NCBI GenBank assembly: GCA_050998805.1
Contig: JBPCPV010000031.1
Span: forward strand, 62,001-126,000
Direction: 5' to 3'
DNA: 64,000 bases
DNA from: JAICKM01 sp050998805
GTDB lineage: Bacteria; Chloroflexota; Chloroflexia; QHBQ01; JAICKM01
The position numbers were made by a program, and so were the translations under genes. The number at the start of each line of letters is the position of its first letter. Position 1 is the first letter of the stretch. The notes below the pieces were generated by a model, which was given only the letters and a program-made list of their open reading frames with translations, was not told the origin of the DNA and made no database searches. This document shows positions 40,665-49,217 of this stretch, one piece after another.

Positions 40665-42020
40665 ATGAGCGGAGCAGCTAGCGGGGGCGTGCGGGGCATC
40701 GTCGAACGGCTTGTCGCGGCGGCGCTGCGGGCCGTGGATCCGGCGCGAGCGGTCGAGGAGGCGTTGAGCATCGGCGACGGAGGTGCCACGCTGACTGTGG
40801 GCGGGCGGACGCTGGCTTTGGAGGACTACGACCGGATTTTCGTGCTCGGCGCAGGCAAGGCCGGGGCCGCCATGGCGGCGGCGGCGGAGAGGCTGCTCGG
40901 CGGGCTGGATGCTTGGCGCGGCGGGCTGGTGGTCGTGAAGGACGCGCCGCCTGAGCCGGGGCCGGAGACGGTCGAGTTGCTACAGGCGGGCCATCCGCTG
41001 CCCGACGAGCGGGGAGTAGAGGGCGCGCGGCGGATCGCGGCGCTCGCGCGGGCGGCCACGGCCAACGACCTGGTGATCGCGCTCATCTCCGGCGGCGGCT
41101 CTGCCCTGCTGGCCGACCCCGCGCCGCCCCTGACCCTGGCCGATGTCGGGGCCGTGACCGCCGCCCTGCTGCGCGCGGGGGCGACTATCGGGGAACTGAA
41201 CACCGTCCGCAAGCACCTGTCCGCGCTGAAAGGGGGGCGGCTCGCCGAGAAGGTTGCGCCCGCCACCCTGGTGGCGCTGGTCCTGAGCGATGTGGTCGGC
41301 AGCCCGCTTGACGTGATCGCCTCGGGGCCGACGACGCCCGACCCGACGACCTACACCGACGCGCTCGGTGTGCTTGCGGCATATGGGCTGACCTCGGCTA
41401 TCCCCGAGGCGGCACGTGTGTACCTGGAGGCGGGCGCGGCTGGCAGTCTGCCGGAGACACCGGTGCCGGGCGACCCGCTGTTTGAGCGGGTGCTCACCTG
41501 CGTCATCGGAGACAACCGGCGGGCGGCCCTGGCGGCTGTTGAAGCAGCGCGCGCGATGGGCCTGGCTGCGATGCTGCTCTCCACCTATGTCGAAGGCGAG
41601 GCGAGGGAGGTTGGGCAGGTGCTGGGCGCGCTCGCCAAAGAGCTGCGGGCGGGCGACGGGCCGCTGCCTCGCCCGGCCTGCCTGGTGCTGGGCGGCGAAA
41701 CCACAGTGACGGTGCGCGGCAGCGGCATGGGCGGGCGCAACCAGGAGATGGCGCTCGGTGCGGCGCTCGCGCTCGACGGCTGGGGGCCGAAGGTTGCCGT
41801 CGCAACATTCGCCACGGACGGAGGCGACGGCTCCGGCGACGCCGCCGGGGCGGTCGTCGACGGCACCACTCTTGCACGCGCCAGGGCGCTCGGCCTCGAC
41901 CCACATGCCGCGCTGGCGAATAACGACAGCTACCATTTCTGGCAGGCGCTCGGCGACGCGATCCTCACCGGGCCGACGGGCACGAACGTGAACGACCTGG
42001 CTTTTGTAGTTGCTCTGTAG
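40665..42020 (+). CDS. Glycerate 2-kinase, DUF4147/MOFRL type
   Basis: Phosphorylates glycerate with ATP, linking glyoxylate, serine or sugar-acid breakdown to glycolysis. The product has about 451 residues. The DUF4147 domain (about 15-250) has VLGAGKAGAAMA, LISGGGSALL and NTVRKHLSALKGGRLAE. The C-terminal MOFRL domain has CLVLGGETTVTVRGSGMGGRN and FATDGGDGSGDAAGAVVDG. The start at 40665 follows GGGAG; the frame is open 30 bases upstream. The branching enzyme starts 10 bases after its stop. Confidence 0.93.
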   Translation: MSGAASGGVRGIVERLVAAALRAVDPARAVEEALSIGDGGATLTVGGRTLALEDYDRIFVLGAGKAGAAMAAAAERLLGGLDAWRGGLVVVKDAPPEPGPETVELLQAGHPLPDERGVEGARRIAALARAATANDLVIALISGGGSALLADPAPPLTLADVGAVTAALLRAGATIGELNTVRKHLSALKGGRLAEKVAPATLVALVLSDVVGSPLDVIASGPTTPDPTTYTDALGVLAAYGLTSAIPEAARVYLEAGAAGSLPETPVPGDPLFERVLTCVIGDNRRAALAAVEAARAMGLAAMLLSTYVEGEAREVGQVLGALAKELRAGDGPLPRPACLVLGGETTVTVRGSGMGGRNQEMALGAALALDGWGPKVAVATFATDGGDGSGDAAGAVVDGTTLARARALGLDPHAALANNDSYHFWQALGDAILTGPTGTNVNDLAFVVAL

Positions 42021-42030
42021 AGGAGGAAAT

Positions 42031-43749
42031 ATGCCGCAAGCCCCGACACCCAAGTCCCTAGACCCGCTGGGCGGATTCAGCTTCGTCCTCCACAGCCACT
42101 TGCCGTTCTACAGGCAGACCGGGCGCTGGCCGCATGGGGAGGAGGTGCTGCACGAGGTGATGGCCGAGACTTATATCCCGCTCGTGGCTGGGCTGCTCGA
42201 CCTGGCCGAGGATGGCATCCCTTTCCGGCTGACGCTCGGCATCACGCCGATCCTGGCCGAGCAGCTGGACGACAAGCTGATCGGCGAGCATTTCGACCGC
42301 TACATCGAGCATGAGGCACGGTTGGCTGGCGAGGACCGCGCATGCTTCGAGGCGCAGGGCGATGCGCGGGGCGTCAAGGCGGCGCAGTACTACGAGGACT
42401 ACTACGAGCGGGTCGGGCGGCTGTTCGACGAGCGGCTGGGGCGCGACATACTCGGCGCGTGCCGGAGGTTGCAGGACTCCGGCCACATCGAGATCTTGGC
42501 CTCGGCAGCGACACACGCCTACCTGCCGCTGCTGTCGCGGGATTCGAGCATATACGCGCAGCTGGAGGTCGGCAAGCGGGCATATGAGCATCACTTCGAG
42601 CGCGAGCCGCGCTCCATCTGGCTGCCTGAGTGCGCCTACCGCCCGGCCTACTTCGCGCAAGCCCCACACTACGGATACTATGCCAAATCGGGGCTGGAGA
42701 CCTTCCTAGCCGAGGAGGGCATCAGCCTCTTCTTCTGTGAGACGCACGCCGTCACAGGGGGCGAGCCGACCGGCAAGGCTGCGGGCGGTGCTGTCGGCTA
42801 CGCACCGATCCCGGAGCGGCTGCTGTTGGCGATCCCGAATTATATCCCGCCGAGAGACCGCAGCAGCTACCGGCCCTATCTTGTCGGGGCAAGCGATGTG
42901 GCGGTGATGGCCCGCAACGAGCGCACCGGGCGGCAGGTTTGGGCGAGCCAGGTGGGATACCCCGGCGACCCCTGGTACCGAGAGTTCCACCGCAAACACG
43001 AGACGAGCGGGATGCAGTACTGGCGGGTGACCGGCCAGAGTGTTGGCCTGGGAGAGAAGGCCCCCTACGAGCCGGAGCGGGCGCAGGAGCGCGTGCGGGA
43101 ACACGCCCAGCACTTCGTGAGCCTCGTCGAGGATCTCCTCAAAGAGTACCGTAGGGCGAATGACGGGCCGGGGATCATCGTGTCGGCATACGACACCGAG
43201 CTGTTCGGACACTGGTGGCACGAGGGAGTGGATTGGCTGCTGGAGACGCTGCGGCTGCTGGCGACCAACCCGGCAATCGAGACGGTGACCGCCGGAGGCT
43301 GGCTGGCCGAACACCCGGCGACCGAGAGGCTGGCGCTTCCCGAAAGCTCCTGGGGCGACGCAGGCGGCCACAACACCTGGGCGAACCCGGCGACCGAGTG
43401 GATGTGGTCGGGCATACACGGCGCGGAGCGGCAGATGGAGCAGCTAGTCGCCCGGCACCCCAATGCTGACGGCGAGCTGCTCGAACTGCTGACGCAGGCC
43501 GCCCGCGAACTCCTGCTGTTGCAGGCCAGCGATTGGGAGTTCCTGACGACGACGACCCAGGCACCGGAGTACTCGAGCCGGCGGTTCATGGAGCACCTTG
43601 CCTGGTTCAACGACCTCGCGCAGGCCGCCGAGATGACTTCGGCGGAGGAGACGGTGGACGAGATGGCGCTGGCCCGCGCCCGCGCCTACGCGATGCGCGA
43701 CAACCCCTTCCCCGACCTCGACTACCGTCTCTTCGCGGAGCGGGAATAG
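42031..43749 (+). CDS. Glycoside hydrolase family 57 protein, probable 1,4-alpha-glucan branching enzyme
   Basis: The 572-residue product has the GH57 barrel with LHSHLPFYR (motif 1), SIWLPECAYRPAY (motif 3 with the nucleophile Glu) and YDTELFGHWWHEG (motif 4 with the acid Asp). After the barrel comes the C-terminal helical region. Length and motifs match branching enzymes rather than amylases, so glycogen synthesis is the likely pathway. AGGAGG lies seven bases before the ATG. It shares a rightward unit with glycerate kinase. Confidence 0.9.
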   Translation: MPQAPTPKSLDPLGGFSFVLHSHLPFYRQTGRWPHGEEVLHEVMAETYIPLVAGLLDLAEDGIPFRLTLGITPILAEQLDDKLIGEHFDRYIEHEARLAGEDRACFEAQGDARGVKAAQYYEDYYERVGRLFDERLGRDILGACRRLQDSGHIEILASAATHAYLPLLSRDSSIYAQLEVGKRAYEHHFEREPRSIWLPECAYRPAYFAQAPHYGYYAKSGLETFLAEEGISLFFCETHAVTGGEPTGKAAGGAVGYAPIPERLLLAIPNYIPPRDRSSYRPYLVGASDVAVMARNERTGRQVWASQVGYPGDPWYREFHRKHETSGMQYWRVTGQSVGLGEKAPYEPERAQERVREHAQHFVSLVEDLLKEYRRANDGPGIIVSAYDTELFGHWWHEGVDWLLETLRLLATNPAIETVTAGGWLAEHPATERLALPESSWGDAGGHNTWANPATEWMWSGIHGAERQMEQLVARHPNADGELLELLTQAARELLLLQASDWEFLTTTTQAPEYSSRRFMEHLAWFNDLAQAAEMTSAEETVDEMALARARAYAMRDNPFPDLDYRLFAERE

Positions 43750-43775
43750 GCTATCCCTGCTGCCTGCTGAGTGGC

Positions 43776-45818
43776 CTAACGGGACGCCTCTCGCTCGGCC
43801 AATATCGCGCGCGCCCCGCCCATGTAGGTGCGGTAGACCGCGACGGCGCTCAGGAACGGAAGCAACAGCCAGGTGAAGACCATGATGCCGATCGCGAGGG
43901 GGCCTGCCTGTGTGACGGCGAAGAGGATGAAGAGACTGGACCAGTAGACGCCCGCCCAGAGCGATAGAATCATTATGCCGATGAAGCCGCGCCCACTCAT
44001 CAGCCAGCCCATGCCCATGAAACCGGCCCAGCCCGCGCCTGCCTCGGTGACCGCGAGCTGGAGCGCGCGGCGCGTGAGCTGTCGGGGGTCGTCGGGCACC
44101 GCGCTTGGGTGGGGGACGGCGTGCTGGCGAGCCGCCGTCTTCATGCGCCCGAAGAAGGTCCGCCGGTAAGCGCGGATCGTTTCAGAGCCTATAGATCCGG
44201 CGAGGTGGCGCATGAGCATGAAGTAGCCGAGGCCGACCCAGCAGGCGACGAGCAGCACGAGCGCGGTATGCACGAAGTCGCCGCCGACCGCCGAGCGCAC
44301 GATCACCGCTGCGTCCGGCGGCAGGAAGTCGTCCATCGTGCCCTGCGTGCCGCCGGGGAACTTCTGATACATGGCGACTGTTTCGATCAGGCCCATGACC
44401 AGGAAGACCAGATAGGTTGCGATGATCCCGCTCGCGATCACGGCGAGGGTGCGCTTGGCGAATGGTACACTCAACAGCGGGCGGCCTGTGACGCGGGGCA
44501 GGGCGAATGTGGCGAGCGTCACTAGGCCGAGTATGGCGAAGCCGACCAGGTTGAGTTGGGCATGGGCATACGGCGTGACCATCCAGCCGGTTCCCTGCGC
44601 CGTGTCGAGCCAGTCGTGGACAAGCGGCGTGCTCTGTAGCACGCCCTGCACCGTGCCGACGAGCAGGCAGGCGGTGCTGATCCCGACGAAGCGCGAGAGC
44701 CAGTGGTCAGCCGGGGCGTCGGGCGCCGCGCCCTTCTTGAGGGTAAGGAAGATGTTGGCGATGAAGGCCCAGAAGCCGACGCCCATGATCATGGCCGCAG
44801 TAACAAGCGGGATGGTATGCCAGAGGCCGACCTGAGCGCGTATCTGGTCGTAGGTCATGCGGCCCTCGACAATCGGCGTGCCCTCGACAAAGCCGAGTAT
44901 GATCGCCACAAGCCAGAAGCTGAAGACGCCGATCACGACGGTGAAGTAGCTGAAGCGCGCCAGCTTGTAGCTGTAGATCGGCCTGCCGAGCATTCGCGGC
45001 AGGAAGAAGTAGAGCAGCGCCATCATGCCGATGGAGACGCCGCCGACGAGGTTCATGTGGGCGTGGGCCATCGGGTCGATCATCTGGCCGGCCTCGCCGG
45101 CCTTGTGCAGCCAGTCGAGCGACCAGGGCATCACCTGGTAGACACCCTGTACCGTGCCGACGAACAGCGCCAGCGACGAGACGACGCAGAACTGCACCAG
45201 CAGCCACTCAATCGGGCTGGCCCCTTCTTTCGGGTTCTCTTTGCGGAAGCGGTTTATGCTGCGCGCCGTCAGCAAGACGTTCGCGGTGAAGGTCCAGTAA
45301 CCGATGCCCATCACGGCGGCGGTCGCGGCAATCGGCACTTTGTGCCAGGCGCCGAGGAAGTCGCGGGCGTCCTCGTACTTCCAGCCGGCGTGGACCATCA
45401 TGCCCTCATAGGCCCCGACGCTGAGGACGGCGAGGTAGAAGCCGAAGACGCCGACCACCGTGAACCAGAATGAGACGCTGGTGAGCGTGTTGCTGTAGAG
45501 CGGGCGGCGTCCGAGGCGGGGCAGGATATAGTAGAGCAGCGCCGTCAGCGTGATCGTACCTGCGCCGACTATGGTGATGTGCGTCTGCGCCAGGTTGGTG
45601 ATCATGTGCCCGCCGTAGTCGGCTGTGCGTATCCACTCGGCGAACATCGGTAGCCGCTGCACTATCCCGTGGACCGCGCTGATCACGAGGGAGATCCCCG
45701 CGGCGAAGAAGAACCGCGGCAGGCCGTGGTCGGCGTTCAGCTCGTCTACGGCGATCTCAGCCCGGTCGTCGGTGTAGTTGGCAGCGACTTTGGGGTTTGG
45801 TGTAGCGATGGCGCTCAA
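43776..45818 (-). CDS. Triplicated heme-copper oxidase subunit I-like membrane protein
   Basis: The 680-residue product has about 14 helices. Three copies of a four-helix module of about 170 residues each contain the same landmarks. These are AQTHITIVGAGTITL, AHAHMNLVGGVSIGM and AHAQLNLVGFAILGL, each followed by an LPR-x-GRP-type loop (LPRLGRRPLYS, LPRMLGRPIYS, LPRVTGRPLLS). They match the part of cbb3 subunit I with its heme-binding HxH. The CuB site (GHN and HH motifs, seen in the gene at 49218) is absent, so it is unlikely to reduce oxygen itself. The start is a TTG with AGGAG in front. It is the last gene of the respiratory operon. Confidence 0.75.
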   Translation of the reverse strand: MSAIATPNPKVAANYTDDRAEIAVDELNADHGLPRFFFAAGISLVISAVHGIVQRLPMFAEWIRTADYGGHMITNLAQTHITIVGAGTITLTALLYYILPRLGRRPLYSNTLTSVSFWFTVVGVFGFYLAVLSVGAYEGMMVHAGWKYEDARDFLGAWHKVPIAATAAVMGIGYWTFTANVLLTARSINRFRKENPKEGASPIEWLLVQFCVVSSLALFVGTVQGVYQVMPWSLDWLHKAGEAGQMIDPMAHAHMNLVGGVSIGMMALLYFFLPRMLGRPIYSYKLARFSYFTVVIGVFSFWLVAIILGFVEGTPIVEGRMTYDQIRAQVGLWHTIPLVTAAMIMGVGFWAFIANIFLTLKKGAAPDAPADHWLSRFVGISTACLLVGTVQGVLQSTPLVHDWLDTAQGTGWMVTPYAHAQLNLVGFAILGLVTLATFALPRVTGRPLLSVPFAKRTLAVIASGIIATYLVFLVMGLIETVAMYQKFPGGTQGTMDDFLPPDAAVIVRSAVGGDFVHTALVLLVACWVGLGYFMLMRHLAGSIGSETIRAYRRTFFGRMKTAARQHAVPHPSAVPDDPRQLTRRALQLAVTEAGAGWAGFMGMGWLMSGRGFIGIMILSLWAGVYWSSLFILFAVTQAGPLAIGIMVFTWLLLPFLSAVAVYRTYMGGARAILAEREASR

Positions 45819-45858
45819 GTTATGCTCCTATGTATCTTTCAGTGGCCACAAACCAATA

Positions 45859-45890
45859 GCTGACGGCTGATGGCTGACGGCTGAAAGCTA
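45859..45890. repeat. Heptanucleotide tandem repeat, unit GCTGACG, containing a stop codon
   Basis: Four units (GCTGACG, GCTGATG, GCTGACG, GCTGAAA) and a partial fifth. The TAG stop of the upstream protein (45890-45888 on the minus strand) is in the partial unit. Confidence 0.88.
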
Positions 45891-46421
45891 CCTTATCGTG
45901 AAAGCGTAATAGACCCGGCTGTTGTCGAACATGCCGCCGGAGGGCACGTCTACGAGATACGCGCCGGGTGTCCACTCACCCGACTTTGGGCGCATCAGCA
46001 GGAGTTTGCCGCCGGGCATACGGGTGGAGGTTATGGGCAGGGCCTCTTTGCCGACGGGGTACACCCGGTAGTCAATGGTGTCCACGTCAATGCTCGCCTG
46101 GTTGATGACTACCGAATCGACCGACGCGCCGTCTACCTGCAAGATCCTGTCGGACTTGGCGAGGTCCGGCTGGTCCGACTCGATAAGCTGGACAAGGCTC
46201 GACGGAAAACGGGAGTCGGAGCCGGGGTGGAGCTGTAGGAATGCCCCGCGGTCATCGTCGCGGGGCAGGATGCCGGGCTGGGCAGGCACCCCAAGGAAAG
46301 GGCTTGCATCCGAGTTATTGATCGCCCAGTTTTCGTAGAGTGAGAGGCCGAAAACGGCGACCATCATCACCGCCATCAGGGGATAGATGATCTTCCTGCC
46401 GGTGTTTAGAGACATCCTCAT
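45888..46421 (-). CDS. Membrane-anchored hypothetical protein in the respiratory operon
   Basis: The product has about 177 residues from ATG 46421 (second possible start 46415), with AAGGTAG in front. An N-terminal helix (IIYPLMAVMMVAVFGLSLYE) is followed by a soluble domain with LPRDDDRGAFLQL, DRILQVDGASVDSVV and MPGGKLLLMRPKSGEWTPG. The latter looks like a beta-sandwich. No cofactor motif is visible. Its place before the triplicated oxidase-like gene suggests a structural or assembly role. The stop lies in a heptanucleotide array. Confidence 0.6.
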   Translation of the reverse strand: MRMSLNTGRKIIYPLMAVMMVAVFGLSLYENWAINNSDASPFLGVPAQPGILPRDDDRGAFLQLHPGSDSRFPSSLVQLIESDQPDLAKSDRILQVDGASVDSVVINQASIDVDTIDYRVYPVGKEALPITSTRMPGGKLLLMRPKSGEWTPGAYLVDVPSGGMFDNSRVYYAFTIR

Positions 46422-46428
46422 AGAGCGT

Positions 46429-46722
46429 CTACCTTGTCGCAAGCGGCACCGCCGGGTTTGGGGCGGGAGGCGCGGGTTCGGGGAGGGGCGGGCCGGGCGA
46501 CGGCTCCGGCGGCTCAGGGATCGGAGCGGGCAGGGGCGGGGCGGGGCCGGGTTCGGGCGGCGGTATAAGCCGGGCGCTCCACTGCCCGTGGACGATCCCT
46601 GCGGTCTCCTCGCGGTGGTGCCTGTAGACCGAGAAGCCGACGGCAACGATGGTCACGAAAAGCACCGCGCCAATGTCGAGCAGCAGGTCTTCGGCTGTAG
46701 TCCAGCTAATTGAGTCCCACAT
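46429..46722 (-). CDS. Small membrane protein with proline-rich tail
   Basis: The 97-residue product has one helix near the N-terminus (LLLDIGAVLFVTIVAVGFSV) and a long Pro/Glu tail (PPPEPGPAPPLPAPIPEP and more) that is probably extended. GAGGTGACCTG precedes the ATG. No family is recognised. It is adjacent to a dimeric-barrel-like gene and seems part of the same operon. Confidence 0.55.
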   Translation of the reverse strand: MWDSISWTTAEDLLLDIGAVLFVTIVAVGFSVYRHHREETAGIVHGQWSARLIPPPEPGPAPPLPAPIPEPPEPSPGPPLPEPAPPAPNPAVPLATR

Positions 46723-46731
46723 CAGGTCACC

Positions 46732-47046
46732 TCAACTAAGTACCTCATAGACCTCGATCACCGGGGTGCTATGGTAACGGGCGACATCCGCCTCGAAATC
46801 GCGTATCATCGGCGTGCTGGCGTAGTGGTCGATGTCGGAGAGGCCGTACCATTGGGTATAGCTCACGACCTTCACGCTGCCCTGCGGGAGGTTCTGCATC
46901 CAGACGCCGCCCCTATGGAAGCCGGGCGTGTTCTGGGCAACGATCTGTGTGCCGCTGACAGCCGCCATGAAGAGGTTTTCGCCAGGTTGTAGTTCGTGGG
47001 TCCGCTCAGGCGGCACCACAAAAGTTATCGTGCGTACATAAGCCAT
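46732..47046 (-). CDS. ABM/dabb-like small protein
   Basis: A 104-residue soluble protein (TITFVVPPERTHEL, VKVVSYTQWYGLSDIDHY and STPVIEVYEVL) with the alternating beta and alpha pattern of dimeric alpha-beta barrels such as antibiotic-biosynthesis-monooxygenase or stress-response barrels. It could bind heme or a quinone, but no key residues can be shown. It is co-oriented with its neighbours and has 13 bases to the upstream gene. Confidence 0.55.
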   Translation of the reverse strand: MAYVRTITFVVPPERTHELQPGENLFMAAVSGTQIVAQNTPGFHRGGVWMQNLPQGSVKVVSYTQWYGLSDIDHYASTPMIRDFEADVARYHSTPVIEVYEVLS

Positions 47047-47059
47047 GCGGTCGTCACCC

Positions 47060-47383
47060 CTATTTCACCGGGTAGTTGGTCACAATGTCGGCCTGGTATG
47101 TCTGGCCGACGCCGTAGAAGAGTATTGCAACGATCAGAAAGAGGAGCAGCACTCCACCGAGGACGATCCCCCAAGTCATGTTCAGGCCCGGAGGCTCGCC
47201 GGGACGCCCGGCCTCAGCCTCGACCTCTTCCGACGCGCTTTCCTCGACGGGAGCCTCGCCGTGCCCACCGGCAATCGGCTCAAGCCCGTAGAGCGGCTCT
47301 TCGTCGCCCCCGTACTCCCCGCGCGCTCTGTCGCGGTGCGCCGCCTGGATCTCGCCCTGCGCGAACCTCGTCTCTTCGTCCAT
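47060..47383 (-). CDS. Single-helix membrane protein with acidic N-terminal domain
   Basis: The 107-residue product starts with an acidic, low-complexity 65-residue part (EEPLYGLEPIAGGHGEAP), followed by one helix (WGIVLGGVLLLFLIVAILFY) and the short tail QADIVTNYPVK. GGAGCTAAAC precedes the ATG. It has the layout of small accessory subunits of terminal oxidases. No known family is recognised. Confidence 0.55.
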   Translation of the reverse strand: MDEETRFAQGEIQAAHRDRARGEYGGDEEPLYGLEPIAGGHGEAPVEESASEEVEAEAGRPGEPPGLNMTWGIVLGGVLLLFLIVAILFYGVGQTYQADIVTNYPVK

Positions 47384-47393
47384 GTTTAGCTCC

Positions 47394-47687
47394 TCAGTAG
47401 TTGTAGCCGTGTATGATCGTGATGATGATGTAGCCGACTATGCCGACTGCAACCATGGCGTAGAGCATCATCAGGTAGATCGGCAGAGGGCCGTTGGCCT
47501 CCTGCTGGACGCCTGCGAAGTCTTCGACGTTGCGGCCCAGGTCGTTCGGCAGCCGCTTGCGGTCGCGTCCCATCCAGGCGGCGAGTGCGATGGTTGCGAT
47601 CATGCCGATGATCCAGGCCCAAAGGTACGCATCGAAGCCTACGTTCCAGTCCCAGGGCTTGAGCAAATCGCTGTCACTTGGCGGCAT
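47394..47687 (-). CDS. Two-helix membrane protein in the oxidase cluster
   Basis: The 97-residue product has two helices (AYLWAWIIGMIATIALAAWM and IYLMMLYAMVAVGIVGYIII) joined by a basic loop. GGAGGTCTGT precedes the ATG. It is similar in layout to the short subunits of cbb3-type oxidases (CcoQ/CcoP N-terminus) but has no heme site. Position between ccoS and the acidic single-helix protein supports an oxidase role. Confidence 0.55.
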   Translation of the reverse strand: MPPSDSDLLKPWDWNVGFDAYLWAWIIGMIATIALAAWMGRDRKRLPNDLGRNVEDFAGVQQEANGPLPIYLMMLYAMVAVGIVGYIIITIIHGYNY

Positions 47688-47699
47688 ACAGACCTCCTT

Positions 47700-47990
47700 T
47701 TAGCGTGACCGACCCGCAGGCGGCGGGAAGAGCGGCAGGGCGTCCAGGTCGTCGGCGTTTTCGAGCATAGTGTACTTCGCTTGCTCGACATCATCGAACT
47801 GGCCGGTCTTCCATGCCCAAAGCACGGTGAGGGCCGCCCCGACAATGGTGACGCTGCCGACGATGAAGATAATCATAGCCATCGACATCTCGTCGCCGCC
47901 GAGGTTATCGTGCGCGGATACGGCCGGCACCAGGCTGCACATGATCAGGAACGCGCCAAGCGCGCCCAGGCTTCTGACTAAGTACCTCAT
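47700..47990 (-). CDS. ccoS: cbb3-type oxidase maturation protein CcoS-like
   Basis: The product has about 96 residues from ATG 47990 with GGAGGTTCGT. A signal or first helix (LGALGAFLIMCSLVPAVSA) is followed by a second helix (MAMIIFIVGSVTIVGAALTV) and the CcoS signature WAWKTGQFDDVEQAKYTMLE. CcoS is needed for cofactor insertion into cbb3 oxidase. Its place next to subunit O and N genes fits. The N-terminal extension beyond normal CcoS is unusual. Confidence 0.8.
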   Translation of the reverse strand: MRYLVRSLGALGAFLIMCSLVPAVSAHDNLGGDEMSMAMIIFIVGSVTIVGAALTVLWAWKTGQFDDVEQAKYTMLENADDLDALPLFPPPAGRSR

Positions 47991-48002
47991 ACGAACCTCC
48001 GG

Positions 48003-48023
48003 TGCGTAGTACGTAGTGCGTAG
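48003..48023. repeat. Heptanucleotide tandem repeat, unit TGCGTAG
   Basis: Three units (middle TACGTAG) in the gap between ccoS and the ccoO-like gene, just before the CcoS ribosome binding site. It is the reverse complement of the TACGCAC family. Confidence 0.9.
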
Positions 48024-48063
48024 CATTGTTGCGTGTAACTTGCTCATATAGCTCGCTATTTCT

Positions 48064-48091
48064 TACGCACTAAGTAATACGCAATACGTTA
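48064..48091. repeat. Degenerate heptanucleotide repeat containing the ccoO-like stop
   Basis: Four 7-base units TACGCAC, TAAGTAA, TACGCAA and TACGTTA. The TAA stop of the ccoO-like gene (48091-48089) is in the last unit. Confidence 0.78.
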
Positions 48092-49201
48092 CGGCGTCGG
48101 CGTCGTGGGTGGCGGCGTCGCGGGAGCGGGCGTGCCGCTGCCAGCCGCGCCCTGCCCTGGCTGCTGCGGCTGTGGCGTCAGCATCGTCGTCACAGGGGTG
48201 AGTTGGATCGGCTTGTAGTCGGGGGCGCTGACCATCATATCGGAGGTCGGCTCGCGGTTGATGCCGCCCTTCGGTATGGTGCGGATGAAGTTAGTCACGT
48301 CCCAGATGTCGTTGACGGTGAGCATGTCGCCCCAGGAGGGCATCGCGGTGCCGTCTACTCCGAACAGGATCGCATCGTATAGCTCGCCGTCGCTGAACAT
48401 GAGCTGCGCCGAGACGTCGGTGAAGTTGCGGGGCGCAGGCCCGTTGACCGACCCGCCTATCCAGTGCGAGGCGGGGCCTTTTCCGTCTCCCTGGAGGCCG
48501 TGGCAGCCGATGCAGTTGGTCAGGAAGACGGTCTTGCCGTGGAGCAGCGAGCGTTGTGTCGCCTCCATCGGGTTGCGGACGTTCCTCCAGGTGGAGGGGA
48601 ACCAGTCGTGAATGATCGCTTCATTGCCCTTGGCCCTCTCGTTAAGCAGCTTGGTTTTGAGCGTCGTCTGGCGGGCCACGCGGTCATCAGCCGCCTTGCC
48701 GCCGAGGGACTGCACATAGGAGACTAGATCCCTTATGTCCTGTCCAGGCTCGTCGTTGTTGTAGTAGAAGCTGAACTCCGGCATGATCGACTTGGGGAAG
48801 GTGAAGCGCGGGTTGTTGAAGTGGGCTAGGTGCCACTCGTCGGTATGCACGCCGCCCTCCTGCGAGAGGTCCGGCCCGGTGCGCTCGGTGCCGAGCATCG
48901 GGGTCTGTAGGTAGTAATAGTCGCCGGCCTGGGCCACGCGGCCGAGTGTGCGAAAAGAGCCTACTCCGGTCCAATCCTGAGCGCGGAGGTATTGTGAGTG
49001 GCAGTAGTAGCAGCCGTTGCCGGCGTATAATCGGCGGCCGCTTTCCTCCTGGGCGGTCAGGGGGCGGGCGTCAGCCGACTGGGGAGGGCGGAAGGTGAGG
49101 TAGGGCAGGGCGACGACCACGAAGACGACTGACCAGAAGACGATCATCGCGCCGAAGGCCACCGTCGTCACATCCATGCGGAAAATGGGTTTGCCGGTCA
49201 C
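48089..49201 (-). CDS. CcoO-type cytochrome c fused to a second cytochrome c domain
   Basis: The product has about 370 residues. The start is a GTG at 49201 with GGGAGGG upstream, overlapping nothing. The N-terminal helix (TVAFGAMIVFWSVVFVVVA) is followed by a CcoO-like domain with GCYYCHSQYLR (heme c) and ERTGPDLSQEGG. A second class I cytochrome c carries CIGCHGLQGDGKG (heme c) and DGTAMPSWGDML (axial Met). The C-terminus is Pro/Thr-rich. It should carry electrons from cytochrome c to the cbb3-type subunit I beside it. CcoO and a CcoP-like domain appear to be joined in one chain. Confidence 0.88.
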   Translation of the reverse strand: MTGKPIFRMDVTTVAFGAMIVFWSVVFVVVALPYLTFRPPQSADARPLTAQEESGRRLYAGNGCYYCHSQYLRAQDWTGVGSFRTLGRVAQAGDYYYLQTPMLGTERTGPDLSQEGGVHTDEWHLAHFNNPRFTFPKSIMPEFSFYYNNDEPGQDIRDLVSYVQSLGGKAADDRVARQTTLKTKLLNERAKGNEAIIHDWFPSTWRNVRNPMEATQRSLLHGKTVFLTNCIGCHGLQGDGKGPASHWIGGSVNGPAPRNFTDVSAQLMFSDGELYDAILFGVDGTAMPSWGDMLTVNDIWDVTNFIRTIPKGGINREPTSDMMVSAPDYKPIQLTPVTTMLTPQPQQPGQGAAGSGTPAPATPPPTTPTP

Positions 49202-49217
49202 AGATCCGTGCCCTCCC

